NCBI RefSeq assembly: GCF_000974685.2 | Contig: NZ_AP018738.1 | Coordinates: 124,001-188,000 of the forward strand | Direction of reading: 5' to 3' | Length of the DNA: 64,000 nucleotides | Source of the DNA: Ferriphaselus amnicola | GTDB taxonomy: Bacteria > Pseudomonadota > Gammaproteobacteria > Burkholderiales > Gallionellaceae | In this document: piece after piece, positions 8,627-16,881 of the stretch | Position numbering within the stretch: position 1 is the stretch's first letter | How the letters are laid out: the number at the start of each line of letters is the position of its first letter | Made by a program: the position numbers and the translations under genes | The notes under the pieces: generated by a model | Told to the model about the DNA's origin: nothing | Seen by the model: the letters and a program-made list of their open reading frames with translations, nothing else | Databases searched by the model: none

Positions 8627-9544
8627 ATGACTCTTACCGAATTACGCTACCTTGTCGCATTGGCTGCCGAGCGCCATTTTGGTCATGCGGCTGAGCGTTG
8701 TTTCGTGTCGCAACCCACACTTTCGGTTGCCATCAAAAAATTTGAGGACGAGCTGGGAGTGGCTTTGTTCGAGCGTGGCAATAACGAGCTCCAGCTCACT
8801 CCCATCGGTATTCGCATCGTTCAGCAGGCTGAACGTACTTTGGCCGAAGCTGATCGCATCAAAGATATCGCTTCCGAAGGCAAGGATCATCTTAGTGGCA
8901 CGCTACGCTTGGGGGCGATCTACACCATCGGACCTTATTTGTTGCCGGTTCTGGCCCCCCTGCTTGCCCAACGAGCATCGCAGCTGGCGCTGGTATTGCA
9001 GGAGAACTACACTGACCGTTTGTTGGAGGCTTTGCGGCATGGCGAGATCGACGTGATCATCATCGCCTTGCCGCATGTAGAGAGCGGCATGGTGGCGCTG
9101 CCGCTGTACAACGAGCCATTCCGTGCCGTGGTGCCTGCCGGCCACCGATGGCAGGGCGAATCAGCGGTGCAGCCGGCTTGGCTGCTGGACGAGCCCTTGT
9201 TGATGCTATCCGCCGGCAACTGTTTCCGCGATCAGGTGTTAGACCTGTGTGCTCACGCCAGTAGCGGCCTGAGTGGGCGCTTGCCTCGCTTGCTGGAAGG
9301 CAGCTCGCTGGAGACGTTGCGCCGCATGGTGTCCACCGGCATGGGCGTGACGGTGATGCCAGCCAGCGCGGCCGATCCGCTCACCGGTAATGACCCGACG
9401 CTGGCTATCCTGCCATTCGTCGCCCCCGAACCCAGTCGCCGCGTCGGACTGGTATGGCGCAGTAGCTTTCCGCGCCACCGCGTCATCGATCTTCTGCATC
9501 GCGCCATTCTGGATTGCGAGCTGCCCGGCTGCACACCGGCCTGA
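8627..9544 (+). CDS. oxyR: Peroxide-sensing LysR-type regulator OxyR
   Basis: 305 residues, normal OxyR length. The N-terminal winged HTH is at ~1-60 (TLTELRYLVALAAERHFGHA, FVSQPTLSVAIKKFEDELG). The effector domain contains SAGNCFRDQVLDLC, placing cysteines exactly at 199 and 208, the pair that forms the H2O2-induced disulfide in E. coli OxyR. This separates it from generic LysR proteins. It activates peroxide-defence genes; a 37-bp OxyR-type site lies directly after its stop codon, before the rubrerythrin gene. Its own promoter would lie in the 185-bp gap shared with the divergent PstS-like operon. Confidence 0.95.
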   Translation: MTLTELRYLVALAAERHFGHAAERCFVSQPTLSVAIKKFEDELGVALFERGNNELQLTPIGIRIVQQAERTLAEADRIKDIASEGKDHLSGTLRLGAIYTIGPYLLPVLAPLLAQRASQLALVLQENYTDRLLEALRHGEIDVIIIALPHVESGMVALPLYNEPFRAVVPAGHRWQGESAVQPAWLLDEPLLMLSAGNCFRDQVLDLCAHASSGLSGRLPRLLEGSSLETLRRMVSTGMGVTVMPASAADPLTGNDPTLAILPFVAPEPSRRVGLVWRSSFPRHRVIDLLHRAILDCELPGCTPA

Positions 9545-9580
9545 TCATCGCGGCATCCGCCTGATGTGGTTCACTTCTTC

Positions 9581-9617
9581 ATAGGCATCTCCTATCACCC
9601 TCATATCGAGAATCAAT
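9581..9617 (+). promoter_or_regulatory. OxyR binding site upstream of rubrerythrin
   Basis: The sequence follows the OxyR tetranucleotide pattern ATAG-N7-CTAT-N7-ATAG-N7-CTAT: ATAG (9581-9584), CTAT (9592-9595), ATAT (9603-9606) and CAAT (9614-9617), with exact N7 spacers. Two blocks are perfect and two have one mismatch each. It lies 64 bases before the rubrerythrin start and abuts the likely promoter, fitting activation. Confidence 0.75.
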
Positions 9618-9646
9618 TGGAAGGCTGATCGCCAGACTTCTAAGAT
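9617..9646 (+). promoter_or_regulatory. Candidate sigma-70 promoter of the rubrerythrin operon
   Basis: TTGGAA (9617-9622) and TAAGAT (9641-9646) are 18 bases apart. The -35 overlaps the last base of the OxyR site, the normal arrangement for class II-like OxyR activation. Confidence 0.5.
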
Positions 9647-9683
9647 GCACCTGTCGCTAACAAACTTACGAAAGGAAAGCATC

Positions 9684-10151
9684 ATGAGTAACGCCTCCGC
9701 CACCATCAAGAATCTCGAAGCGGCGTTTGCCGGCGAGTCGATGGCCAACATCAAATATCGATATTTTGCCAAGCTGTGCCGTGCTGCCGGAGACGAAGCC
9801 AGCGCCCGAGTGTTCGAGGAGACGGCAGATCAGGAGGTGCAGCACGCTTTCGGTCATCTTGATTTGCTGTTTCCTGCCGATCAGATGAGTCCCGCGCGTT
9901 GTCTGAATATGGCCATCGAAGGTGAGACCTACGAGTTCACCGAGATGTATCCGGCGTTCCGTCACGCCGCCGAAGCCGAAGGTCGAAGCGACGCGGTACA
10001 GGAGATCGATGAGCAGATCGCCGAGTCGAAGGAGCATGCCACCCGTTTCGCCGCCACGCTGGCAAAGGCAGCTAAACGTTTCGCCGCATTGGCCCGCGTG
10101 GAAGAGCGCCACGCCAACCAGTACCGCACCCAATTGAACAGCATTGCTTGA
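9684..10151 (+). CDS. Rubrerythrin-family diiron protein without rubredoxin domain
   Basis: 155 residues. A ferritin-like four-helix diiron domain contains [33 protein letters not shown] and [11 protein letters not shown], supplying the Glu/His ligands. The usual C-terminal rubredoxin domain is absent and is replaced by a separate rubredoxin gene 13 bases downstream. Rubrerythrins reduce H2O2 to water in the cytoplasm with electrons from rubredoxin. The ATG at 9684 is chosen because AAAGGAAAG lies just before it; an in-frame ATG at 9645 lies too close to the predicted promoter. First gene of the OxyR-linked cluster. Confidence 0.92.
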   Translation: MSNASATIKNLEAAFAGESMANIKYRYFAKLCRAAGDEASARVFEETADQEVQHAFGHLDLLFPADQMSPARCLNMAIEGETYEFTEMYPAFRHAAEAEGRSDAVQEIDEQIAESKEHATRFAATLAKAAKRFAALARVEERHANQYRTQLNSIA

Positions 10152-10164
10152 AAAGGAGTACAAC

Positions 10165-10329
10165 ATGAAAGTGTACGAATGCATCGTATGTGGTTTCGTT
10201 TATGACGAAGCAAAAGGTGACCCCGAACACGGAATCGCCGCAGGCACTCGCTGGGAGGACGTTCCGCACGAATGGAATTGTCCTGACTGCGGGGTGGCCA
10301 AGGCTGATTTCGATATGCGGGAGATTTGA
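10165..10329 (+). CDS. Rubredoxin
   Basis: 54 residues, typical rubredoxin size. The two CxxC knuckles that hold the single iron are CIVCGFVYD and [11 protein letters not shown]. It carries single electrons, here most likely from the rubredoxin reductase encoded three genes on to the rubrerythrin just upstream. AAGGAG at 10152-10157 precedes the ATG at the right distance. It sits in the peroxide-defence operon. Confidence 0.96.
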   Translation: MKVYECIVCGFVYDEAKGDPEHGIAAGTRWEDVPHEWNCPDCGVAKADFDMREI

Positions 10330-10383
10330 CCCGTTACCCACTTGCCATCGGCAGGTGGGTGCAATCACTCTAAGGAGAAGATC

Positions 10384-10878
10384 ATGACTACCAAGAAGAC
10401 AGACGTATCTCGCATCGACATCGGACTTTCCGACACGCAGCGCGCCGAGATCGCAGATGGCTTGAAGCATCTGCTCGCCGACACATACACTCTTTACCTC
10501 AAGACTCACAATTTCCATTGGAACGTGACTGGGCCGATGTTCCAGACCCTGCACTTGTTGTTCATGGATATGTACAACGAGCAGTGGATGGCGGTGGATC
10601 TGCTTGCTGAGCGCATTCGCGCCTTGGGTTTCCCCGCTCCGGGGAGTTATCGCGAGTTCGCTGAGTTGACGAGCATCTCCGAAAGCGAAGGTTTGCTGGG
10701 TGCCAAAGAGATGATCCGTCAGCTCATCGCCGGGCAGGAGTCGGTGGTTCGCACCGCGCGAGCCATGTTCCCCGTGGTCAACGAAGCTAACGACCAGCCG
10801 ACCGCAGATGTACTCACACAACGCATGCAGATCCATGAGAAGAATGCGTGGATGTTGCGTAGTTTGTTGGAGGACTAA
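10384..10878 (+). CDS. dps: Dps-family DNA-protecting ferritin
   Basis: 164 residues. The Dps ferroxidase signature is present as HNFHWNVTGPMFQTLHLLFM and MDMYNEQWMAVDLLAERIRALG; ligands come from His, Asp and Glu across the dimer interface. Dps dodecamers oxidise Fe2+ with H2O2, store the iron and protect DNA, which suits an Fe(II)-exposed cell. AAGGAGAAG lies 4-12 bases before the ATG. The stop is followed immediately by the reductase start, so translation is coupled. Confidence 0.93.
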   Translation: MTTKKTDVSRIDIGLSDTQRAEIADGLKHLLADTYTLYLKTHNFHWNVTGPMFQTLHLLFMDMYNEQWMAVDLLAERIRALGFPAPGSYREFAELTSISESEGLLGAKEMIRQLIAGQESVVRTARAMFPVVNEANDQPTADVLTQRMQIHEKNAWMLRSLLED

Positions 10879-12036
10879 GTGATGGGCCCCGTCGTTATCG
10901 TCGGCAGCGGTCTGGCAGGCATTACCTTGCTGCGCGAGTTCCGTAAGCTGGATAAATCGACTCCGGTGAAGGTCGTCAGTGCTGACGACGGGGGGTTCTA
11001 CGCTAAACCCAATTTGTCGAACGCGCTGGCTCTGAAACGCGAGGTCGCGCAACTGGTGCAGGCATCGGCTCCTCGATTGGCGGAGCAACTTGATGCCGAG
11101 TTTCTGACGCATACACAAGTACATGCCGTTCACCCTGAGCATCATGTATTGCATAGCTCGGCAGGAGAATTGGCCTACGAAAAGTTGGTGCTAGCTATCG
11201 GAGCCAAGCCAATCTGCCTCAACATTCAGGGGGACGCGCCAGCAGCTGTGCTGTCGGTGAACAGTCTCACGGACTATGTGAGGTTTCGTGATCGGCTGGT
11301 CGGTAAACGACGCGTTGCGATACTTGGCGCTGGACTGATCGGTTGCGAGTTCGCCAATGATCTAAGTGGTGCGGGGTATCAAGTCGAAGTATTCGATCCA
11401 TCGACCCATCCTTTGGGGCGACTATTGCCGACGCAGGCGGGCAGCTTTTTGCGCGACCGCTTGGGGCATATCGGTATTCGCTTCCATTTTGGGCGCACTA
11501 TCGCTCAAATCAATGCAGAGGGCGCTGGCTACTCCTTGATTGATGATCAAGGAACAACGCATCACGCTGATCTCGTGCTTTCAGCAGTTGGGCTGCGTGC
11601 CTCTACCGAGCTGGCGAGTGCTGCAGGGCTGAAGACTGGTCGGGGTATTGTGGCCGATCAATATCTCCAGACTTCGATTGATGGGGTATATGCGCTGGGT
11701 GATTGTGCTGAGATTCACGGGCAGTTGCTGCCTTTTGTGTTGCCGATCATGCACGGTGCACGCGCTTTAGCTAAAACACTGAGCGGAGAAATGACCGCTT
11801 TGAGTTACCCAGTGATGCCCGTAGTCGTTAAGATTCCGGCTTGTCCGACTGTGATCAGTCCGCCTGCACCAGGGGTTTCGGGTACATGGCAGGAGTCGGA
11901 AACGGCGGACGGCTGGCAGGCACTGTTTCGGGATGCTGCTGGCAGGTTGCATGGCTTCGCTTTGGTCGGGGCGGAAGCTGTGAAGGCGAAAACATCCCTA
12001 GTCGAGCAAATCGTGGGGGGCGCTGAAGCTACATAG
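10879..12036 (+). CDS. Rubredoxin-NAD(+) reductase (FAD-dependent)
   Basis: 385 residues of the pyridine nucleotide-disulfide oxidoreductase fold. The FAD-binding start is VVIVGSGLAGITLLREF, the NAD-binding motif is VAILGAGLIGCEFANDLSGAG at ~148-168, and the second FAD motif is GVYALGDCAE. It lacks the CxxxxC redox pair of disulfide reductases, as expected for rubredoxin reductases of the AlkT/RubB type. It completes an NADH to rubredoxin to rubrerythrin chain with the upstream genes. Start is GTG at 10879 or ATG at 10882, directly after the dps stop. Confidence 0.88.
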   Translation: MMGPVVIVGSGLAGITLLREFRKLDKSTPVKVVSADDGGFYAKPNLSNALALKREVAQLVQASAPRLAEQLDAEFLTHTQVHAVHPEHHVLHSSAGELAYEKLVLAIGAKPICLNIQGDAPAAVLSVNSLTDYVRFRDRLVGKRRVAILGAGLIGCEFANDLSGAGYQVEVFDPSTHPLGRLLPTQAGSFLRDRLGHIGIRFHFGRTIAQINAEGAGYSLIDDQGTTHHADLVLSAVGLRASTELASAAGLKTGRGIVADQYLQTSIDGVYALGDCAEIHGQLLPFVLPIMHGARALAKTLSGEMTALSYPVMPVVVKIPACPTVISPPAPGVSGTWQESETADGWQALFRDAAGRLHGFALVGAEAVKAKTSLVEQIVGGAEAT

Positions 12037-12051
12037 TTCAGCGCCCCCCAC
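12013..12051. terminator. Bidirectional hairpin between rubredoxin reductase and cbbO
   Basis: A perfect 15-bp stem (12013-12027 with 12037-12051) encloses a 9-base loop that contains the TAG stop of the reductase gene. It lies between convergent genes, 7 bases from the end of cbbO. There is no T-run on either side, so it may work as an mRNA 3'-end protector or rho-assisted terminator. Confidence 0.6.
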
Positions 12052-12057
12052 GTTCGC

Positions 12058-14331
12058 TTACTTCGTAAGTGAAATAAACAACTGAGGTAGTCGCTCGGGC
12101 AACCGAGCGATGTTGTCGATGACTGTGTACTGCTTGCCAAAGATGTCTTCCACATACTCGTCAGCCTTGGGGTCAAGGTTAATGCAGTAACTGTAAATGC
12201 CTTCTTGGTCCAATTCCTTTACCGCTTGGCGTGCATCGGCGATCAGCAGGTTGCCGTCTTTGGTATCCACGTCGGCCGGCTGGCCGTCGGTGAGGATCAA
12301 CAGCAGTTTCTTGTCCGCTTGTTGCGATTTCAGATAGTGGCCGGCATGACGCATCGCTGCCCCCATTCGAGTCGAGTATCCTGCCTGCATCGCCGCTAGG
12401 CGCGACTTGACCTCATCGCCCCAAGGTTCCTTGAAGCCTTTGAGGTGGTAGTAGCGCACATCGTGGCGAGTGTTGGAGTGGAAACCGCCGATTGCGAACG
12501 CATCGCCGACCTGCTGTACCGACCAAGCCAGAAGTGAGACGGCTTCCTGACTGAGTTCGAGGATGGTCTGGTTGCTACCTGACGCTTTCTCGTCGAGCGA
12601 TTGCGACAGGTCAAGCAGCAAGGTGATGGCGAAGCTACGGCCATCGGTGCGATGCGACATATTGATGCGCGGGTCTGGCGAGCTGCCGCTCTTGTAGTCG
12701 ATCAAGGAGCGGATGGCCACATCCAGATCGAGTTCCGAGCCCTCTTCCTGATATCGAATGCGCACCTTATCTTGCGGCTTGAGCATCTCGAGTAACGCTT
12801 TCAGGCGTTTGGTCAGTTTGGCATTTTTAGCCAGCAGCGCGTCGATCATGGTCGGATTGCCACGCGGATGGAGCGACTCATACACGCTCACCCAATCTGG
12901 GCGATAGTTTTGTGCGTTGTAGTCCCACTCGTCGTAGTGACGGGGTGGCAGCGCGTGCAATTCCGCCTCCGTGTTCTGACGCTTATCGAGATGCTCGAAC
13001 ATCTCGTCTTCGTCGCTCTCTTCGATATAGATCCACAGATGGCGGTTATCGTCGCGGTAGTCCACCTCGGTATTGTCGAAGTACATCCGGGCCGACAGAT
13101 CGCGTTGGCCGCGTGTGCGAGCGATGAATGCCAGTGCAACCGAGGCCATCGCTGCACTGGTCGATTCTCCCGTTGCCATCAGCTCATGGAAACGATTGAC
13201 GAATTCGCGCACATGTTCGTTCTGGTAAGTGAAGTCTGGATCGAGGATGGCACGCGATACCATGGCCAATCTGAGCCTAAATACCGAGATGCCTTGTTCT
13301 TCGAGTTGCAGGTCTTCCTCCCTAGGGATGGGGTGTAAGGCGAGAAACAGTTTGCGCAGGCCTGGGTATTTCTGGCAGGCCAGGTATTCCACGCGAGAGT
13401 CTTCGAATATCTCGACGCTGGCGCGCTGGAACGGGCTCCAGTTGTCCACGATCATCTGTTGCGACCAGCGACGATGCGCTGCCATGTGTGCCAGCGCGGC
13501 GCGATAGCGGTCAATGCCTGATACGCCATTGATGTCGTCATAGACGTCGGGCAAGCGAATGCCATCATCGGTGTAGTAGGGCATCGCCTTACGCAGATCA
13601 TCGAAAGCGGCCGAATAGGGAATGAGATAGTCGCTGTCGTTCCATAACGCACGGATGTAGGTATCCAGCTTGCGCTCGTTATCCACCAGCAAGGTGCCAT
13701 GCCGCTCGCGCTGCATGACCGCGATAGCATCGGCGGATTCCAAGCGAAAATATTCTTCCTGTCGTTCTGGGTGGTCGTTGTAGTACTTGATCCCGTATTC
13801 GATCCAGTTTTGAAATCCTTGCAGCGATAGTACGCTTAGTAATTTGGGCGCCTGCTTAAGCAACTCTGGTAAGCCCGGACTGGCAAAGGTCGTATGGTGA
13901 CCGTGGATCGAACCTGAAGTGCGATCCATCATGTCGCGGACCAGCTCAATGTAGCGATTGAACATCTTGTCGCTGTTCAGACGGCGGGCGACGGCACCGC
14001 TGGTCTGTAGGAACGGCACGATCGCCTTGAAGTTGGTATGCGTGGACATGTACTCGGAGAATTCGCGCAGCTTGATCAGCGCATGTTCTCCAACGATGCT
14101 CGCCACGCTCGGCGCTTCTTCCAGATAGATCAGTAGTGGTTCTGCGCCACGTCCCATCTTGCCGATGATGCGGGCATTCTCGATATAAGTCTCCAAGCCC
14201 GCCTTCGACAGTAGTGCCTTGGCTTCTTTCATGCACTCATCAAAGACGGCATTCACTTGGGAGAATCTGCAACCCAGTTGCTCCCAGTATTTTGCCGTCT
14301 CTTCGGCTCTTTCCGTCACGACATCCGTCAT
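12058..14331 (-). CDS. cbbO: RuBisCO activase subunit CbbO (von Willebrand A domain)
   Basis: 757 residues. The long N-terminal helical part is followed by a C-terminal VWA domain with an intact MIDAS: DLSQS near residue 580, then the loop Thr and LTDGQP. CbbO is the adaptor that docks the CbbQ AAA+ ring on RuBisCO and removes inhibitory sugar phosphates. The cbbQ gene ends 34 bases upstream, and cbbM precedes that, so this belongs to the form II-associated Q2O2 set. The stop is next to a 15-bp hairpin shared with the convergent gene. Confidence 0.95.
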   Translation of the reverse strand: MTDVVTERAEETAKYWEQLGCRFSQVNAVFDECMKEAKALLSKAGLETYIENARIIGKMGRGAEPLLIYLEEAPSVASIVGEHALIKLREFSEYMSTHTNFKAIVPFLQTSGAVARRLNSDKMFNRYIELVRDMMDRTSGSIHGHHTTFASPGLPELLKQAPKLLSVLSLQGFQNWIEYGIKYYNDHPERQEEYFRLESADAIAVMQRERHGTLLVDNERKLDTYIRALWNDSDYLIPYSAAFDDLRKAMPYYTDDGIRLPDVYDDINGVSGIDRYRAALAHMAAHRRWSQQMIVDNWSPFQRASVEIFEDSRVEYLACQKYPGLRKLFLALHPIPREEDLQLEEQGISVFRLRLAMVSRAILDPDFTYQNEHVREFVNRFHELMATGESTSAAMASVALAFIARTRGQRDLSARMYFDNTEVDYRDDNRHLWIYIEESDEDEMFEHLDKRQNTEAELHALPPRHYDEWDYNAQNYRPDWVSVYESLHPRGNPTMIDALLAKNAKLTKRLKALLEMLKPQDKVRIRYQEEGSELDLDVAIRSLIDYKSGSSPDPRINMSHRTDGRSFAITLLLDLSQSLDEKASGSNQTILELSQEAVSLLAWSVQQVGDAFAIGGFHSNTRHDVRYYHLKGFKEPWGDEVKSRLAAMQAGYSTRMGAAMRHAGHYLKSQQADKKLLLILTDGQPADVDTKDGNLLIADARQAVKELDQEGIYSYCINLDPKADEYVEDIFGKQYTVIDNIARLPERLPQLFISLTK

Positions 14332-14365
14332 TACTCAGTCCTCCGGTGGTTCGCTCGCTCTGAGC

Positions 14366-15169
14366 TCAGGCGAACGAAGCATCAATCGCGTGATCGAGCG
14401 TATCGCGGATATCCGCGTCGTCGGTGATCGGTCGCACCATTGCCATGCGGCATGCGGCTTTAGCATCGACACCGTTCTTGATCAGCGTCGCCGCATAGAC
14501 CAGCAGTCGTGTGGAGATACCTTCATCCAGTCCGTGACCTTTCAGGTTACGGGCTGCCTGGCCGATCTGTACCAGTTTGCCGCAGATCGCCACGTCCAGA
14601 CCGGTTTCCTTGGACAGGATATCTGCTTCCAATTCCGCAGTCGGGTAGTCGAACTCGAAAGCGGTGAAGCGCTGCTTGGTCGATTGCTTCAGATCCTTCA
14701 TCAGGTTCTGATAGCCAGGGTTGTAGGAAATCACCAATTGAAAATCGGGATGAGCCTCGATCAACTCGCCTTTCTTATCTAGCGGCAAGGTGCGGCGGTG
14801 GTCGGTCAGCGGGTGGATTACCACCGTGGTGTCCTGACGAGCCTCGACAACTTCGTCCAGATAGCAGATCGCGCCGATACGGGCTGCGGTAGTGAGCGGG
14901 CCATCCAGCCAGCGCGTGCCATTGGCATCCAGCAGATAACGGCCAACGAGGTCGCTTGCGGTCATGTCTTCATTGCACGCTACCGTGATGAGCGGCTTGT
15001 TCAACTTCCATGCCATATACTCGATGAAGCGCGATTTGCCGCAGCCCGTCGGGCCTTTCACCATCACCGGCAGACGCGCGGCGTAAGCGGCTTCGTATAA
15101 TTGGACTTCATCGCCTTGAGCTTGATAAAACGGCTCTTTGCCGACCGTGAATTGAGTCTTGTTTGTCAT
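14366..15169 (-). CDS. cbbQ: RuBisCO activase AAA+ subunit CbbQ
   Basis: 267 residues, MoxR-type AAA+ ATPase. Walker A is [12 protein letters not shown] at ~38-49, Walker B is [11 protein letters not shown], and the C-terminal part has the usual CbbQ/NirQ ending with [15 protein letters not shown]. CbbQ hexamers with CbbO remodel inhibited RuBisCO using ATP. It lies between cbbM and cbbO, with a rho-independent terminator between it and cbbM, so its expression is probably lower than that of the RuBisCO. Confidence 0.96.
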   Translation of the reverse strand: MTNKTQFTVGKEPFYQAQGDEVQLYEAAYAARLPVMVKGPTGCGKSRFIEYMAWKLNKPLITVACNEDMTASDLVGRYLLDANGTRWLDGPLTTAARIGAICYLDEVVEARQDTTVVIHPLTDHRRTLPLDKKGELIEAHPDFQLVISYNPGYQNLMKDLKQSTKQRFTAFEFDYPTAELEADILSKETGLDVAICGKLVQIGQAARNLKGHGLDEGISTRLLVYAATLIKNGVDAKAACRMAMVRPITDDADIRDTLDHAIDASFA

Positions 15170-15281
15170 CGCTAACTCCTAAACTTCCCACTCCTAGAGC
15201 GGGAATTGATGGGGATCGGGCAACATGGAGTTCGCCCACTTCTAACCTCTCCCTGCGAGCAAGAGGGGATTCGAAGTCTGG

Positions 15282-15309
15282 AAAAAAACGCCCCCATCGT
15301 GTGGGGGCG
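15282..15309 (-). terminator. Rho-independent terminator after cbbM
   Basis: An 8-bp G/C-rich stem (CGCCCCCA 15289-15296 with TGGGGGCG 15302-15309), read on the minus strand, is followed by seven U (AAAAAAA at 15282-15288 on plus). It sits 30 bases after the cbbM stop and before cbbQ, so partial read-through would set the ratio of RuBisCO to activase. Confidence 0.9.
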
Positions 15310-15339
15310 CATTTTTGCTTCGATGCAGCTGAGCGATTC

Positions 15340-16752
15340 TTACTTGTGTACGCCCAGCTTTTCGCGCCAGCCCGGGAACAACTTGTCGCTGTCTTTCGGG
15401 AAGGACTCGAATGCGCGTGCGAACTCTTTGTGTGTCTTCGCGTATTCGATCGGGTCAGCACCGGTCTTCCAGCACTCGTAAGACTGACCGAGGGAGATAC
15501 CACCGGCTGCTGGACTATCGATATGGCCGAAGGAACCGCCGCCGCAGGTGTTGATCACGTTGCCGTGACCCAGATTCTGGAAGAAGCCTGGCAGACGCAG
15601 TGCGTTCATACCACCGGAGATGATCGGAGTTGTTGCCTTCATACCGTACCACTTCTGGTAGAAGTAAGGTCCTTGGCACTCATCACGCTCCAGCATGTAG
15701 GCCAGCACGGTTTCTTTGCCGTGACCTTCCATCTTGCCGTAGCCCATGGTGCCGGTATGCATACCGGACGCGCCCATTAGACGCACCAGCTTCATGTAGC
15801 ACAGCGGGTCCATACCCATTGGTGACTTGTAGGAAGTGACAGCACCGTGGCCTGCGCGGTGGAAGTGCAAGAAGGTGTCTGGGAACTCACGGCGAGCAGT
15901 GGTCACACCTGCTGGACCAGTCACGAATCCGTCAACGAGGAAGGCTACGTGGCTAGCAGAGTTGTATTTAGCGAACGTATTGAGCACATAGTCGCCGCGA
16001 TGGATCATTTCTTTATAGTAATCGGCGGTGATGTTTGCCGAGAACAGCTTAGCTTGACCGGTTGCCTGTTGAGCACGATCCATGGCTTCAGCCACTTTCG
16101 GCATAACCACTTCCATTGGGCAGAACGGTTGGTTAGCTTGTGGCTCGTCATTCTTGATGAAATCGCCACCCAACCAGAAGTCGTAGCATGCCTTGGCGAA
16201 TGGCTCAGGACGCAGACCCAACTTAGGCTTGATGATGGTGCCAGCGATGTAACCGCCGTCGGTTTCAGAGCGACCCAACACCTTCCACAGGTTGGTGATA
16301 TTTGCGGACGGACCGTCAAACTTCCTGACCATCATTTCTGGTACCAAGAAGTCGAGCATGCGCAAACCTTGATGGTCACCCATGCCTTGGTTGTTACCCA
16401 AGATCAGAGACCACATGTGCGAAATATTGTAAGTGCCATCAGTCAGATTTGGATCAAACAATTCCACCGGATAAGCAACCTTGAACAAGCCGCCGCCCTT
16501 GACTGGATCATCACCAAAGGCTGTCTCGTCAACTTCATATACCAGCGCGTCCACACCACGTGTGAAATCATCGGTGGTGGATACTTCAACGTTGGTACCG
16601 GTAGAAGATTCAGCCGCAACGTGAGCAGCCACTTCCAAAAAGCCATAACCCTTTGCTGGGATCAGCTTGTAGGCAACCAACAGGTGCTTGCCGCCAGCGA
16701 TCAGATCCGCTTCTTTCAGGTTCAGGTTTGCATAACGATTTGATTGATCCAT
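15340..16752 (-). CDS. cbbM: Ribulose-bisphosphate carboxylase form II (CbbM)
   Basis: 470 residues, form II length. Catalytic elements are in place: KPKLGL (Lys175), the carbamylated lysine in [10 protein letters not shown] (Lys200), HFHRAGHGA (His298) and loop 6 [14 protein letters not shown] (Lys340). It carboxylates ribulose-1,5-bisphosphate in the Calvin cycle; form II enzymes have low CO2/O2 specificity and suit high-CO2, low-O2 habitats. There is no small-subunit gene, as expected. AGGAG precedes the ATG. It diverges from cbbR, and a CbbR-type palindrome sits in the 129-bp gap. Confidence 0.98.
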   Translation of the reverse strand: MDQSNRYANLNLKEADLIAGGKHLLVAYKLIPAKGYGFLEVAAHVAAESSTGTNVEVSTTDDFTRGVDALVYEVDETAFGDDPVKGGGLFKVAYPVELFDPNLTDGTYNISHMWSLILGNNQGMGDHQGLRMLDFLVPEMMVRKFDGPSANITNLWKVLGRSETDGGYIAGTIIKPKLGLRPEPFAKACYDFWLGGDFIKNDEPQANQPFCPMEVVMPKVAEAMDRAQQATGQAKLFSANITADYYKEMIHRGDYVLNTFAKYNSASHVAFLVDGFVTGPAGVTTARREFPDTFLHFHRAGHGAVTSYKSPMGMDPLCYMKLVRLMGASGMHTGTMGYGKMEGHGKETVLAYMLERDECQGPYFYQKWYGMKATTPIISGGMNALRLPGFFQNLGHGNVINTCGGGSFGHIDSPAAGGISLGQSYECWKTGADPIEYAKTHKEFARAFESFPKDSDKLFPGWREKLGVHK

Positions 16753-16810
16753 TGTGTTCTCCTCTTGTCGTTGAATGTAACTACTACGGTTCGAACTTTA
16801 CGGCCTTGTT

Positions 16811-16841
16811 ATCATAAATAACAGTCAGATATTTTTATCAA
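16811..16841 (-). promoter_or_regulatory. Candidate cbbM promoter
   Basis: On the minus strand TTGATA (plus 16836-16841) and TATGAT (plus 16811-16816) are separated by 19 bases, about 60 bases before the cbbM start. The -35 lies directly next to the CbbR-type palindrome, consistent with activation by CbbR. Confidence 0.45.
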
Positions 16842-16842
16842 G

Positions 16843-16863
16843 ACCATAAGTCAAATTTATGGT
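16843..16863. promoter_or_regulatory. Candidate CbbR operator
   Basis: A palindrome with 7-bp arms ACCATAA and TTATGGT around GTCAAAT, in the A/T-rich space between cbbM and cbbR. LysR-type regulators bind such T-N11-A dyads, and CbbR autoregulates from the shared region. It is 18 bases upstream of the cbbR start. Confidence 0.55.
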
Positions 16864-16881
16864 TGTGCTAGAATTCAGACC

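Noticed and set aside
10072-11154. 360-residue minus-strand open frame
   Set aside because: Lies antisense to rubredoxin, dps and the reductase, which have clear family motifs; a composition shadow.
15847-16743. 298-residue plus-strand open frame
   Set aside because: Antisense to cbbM, whose catalytic residues are all in place.
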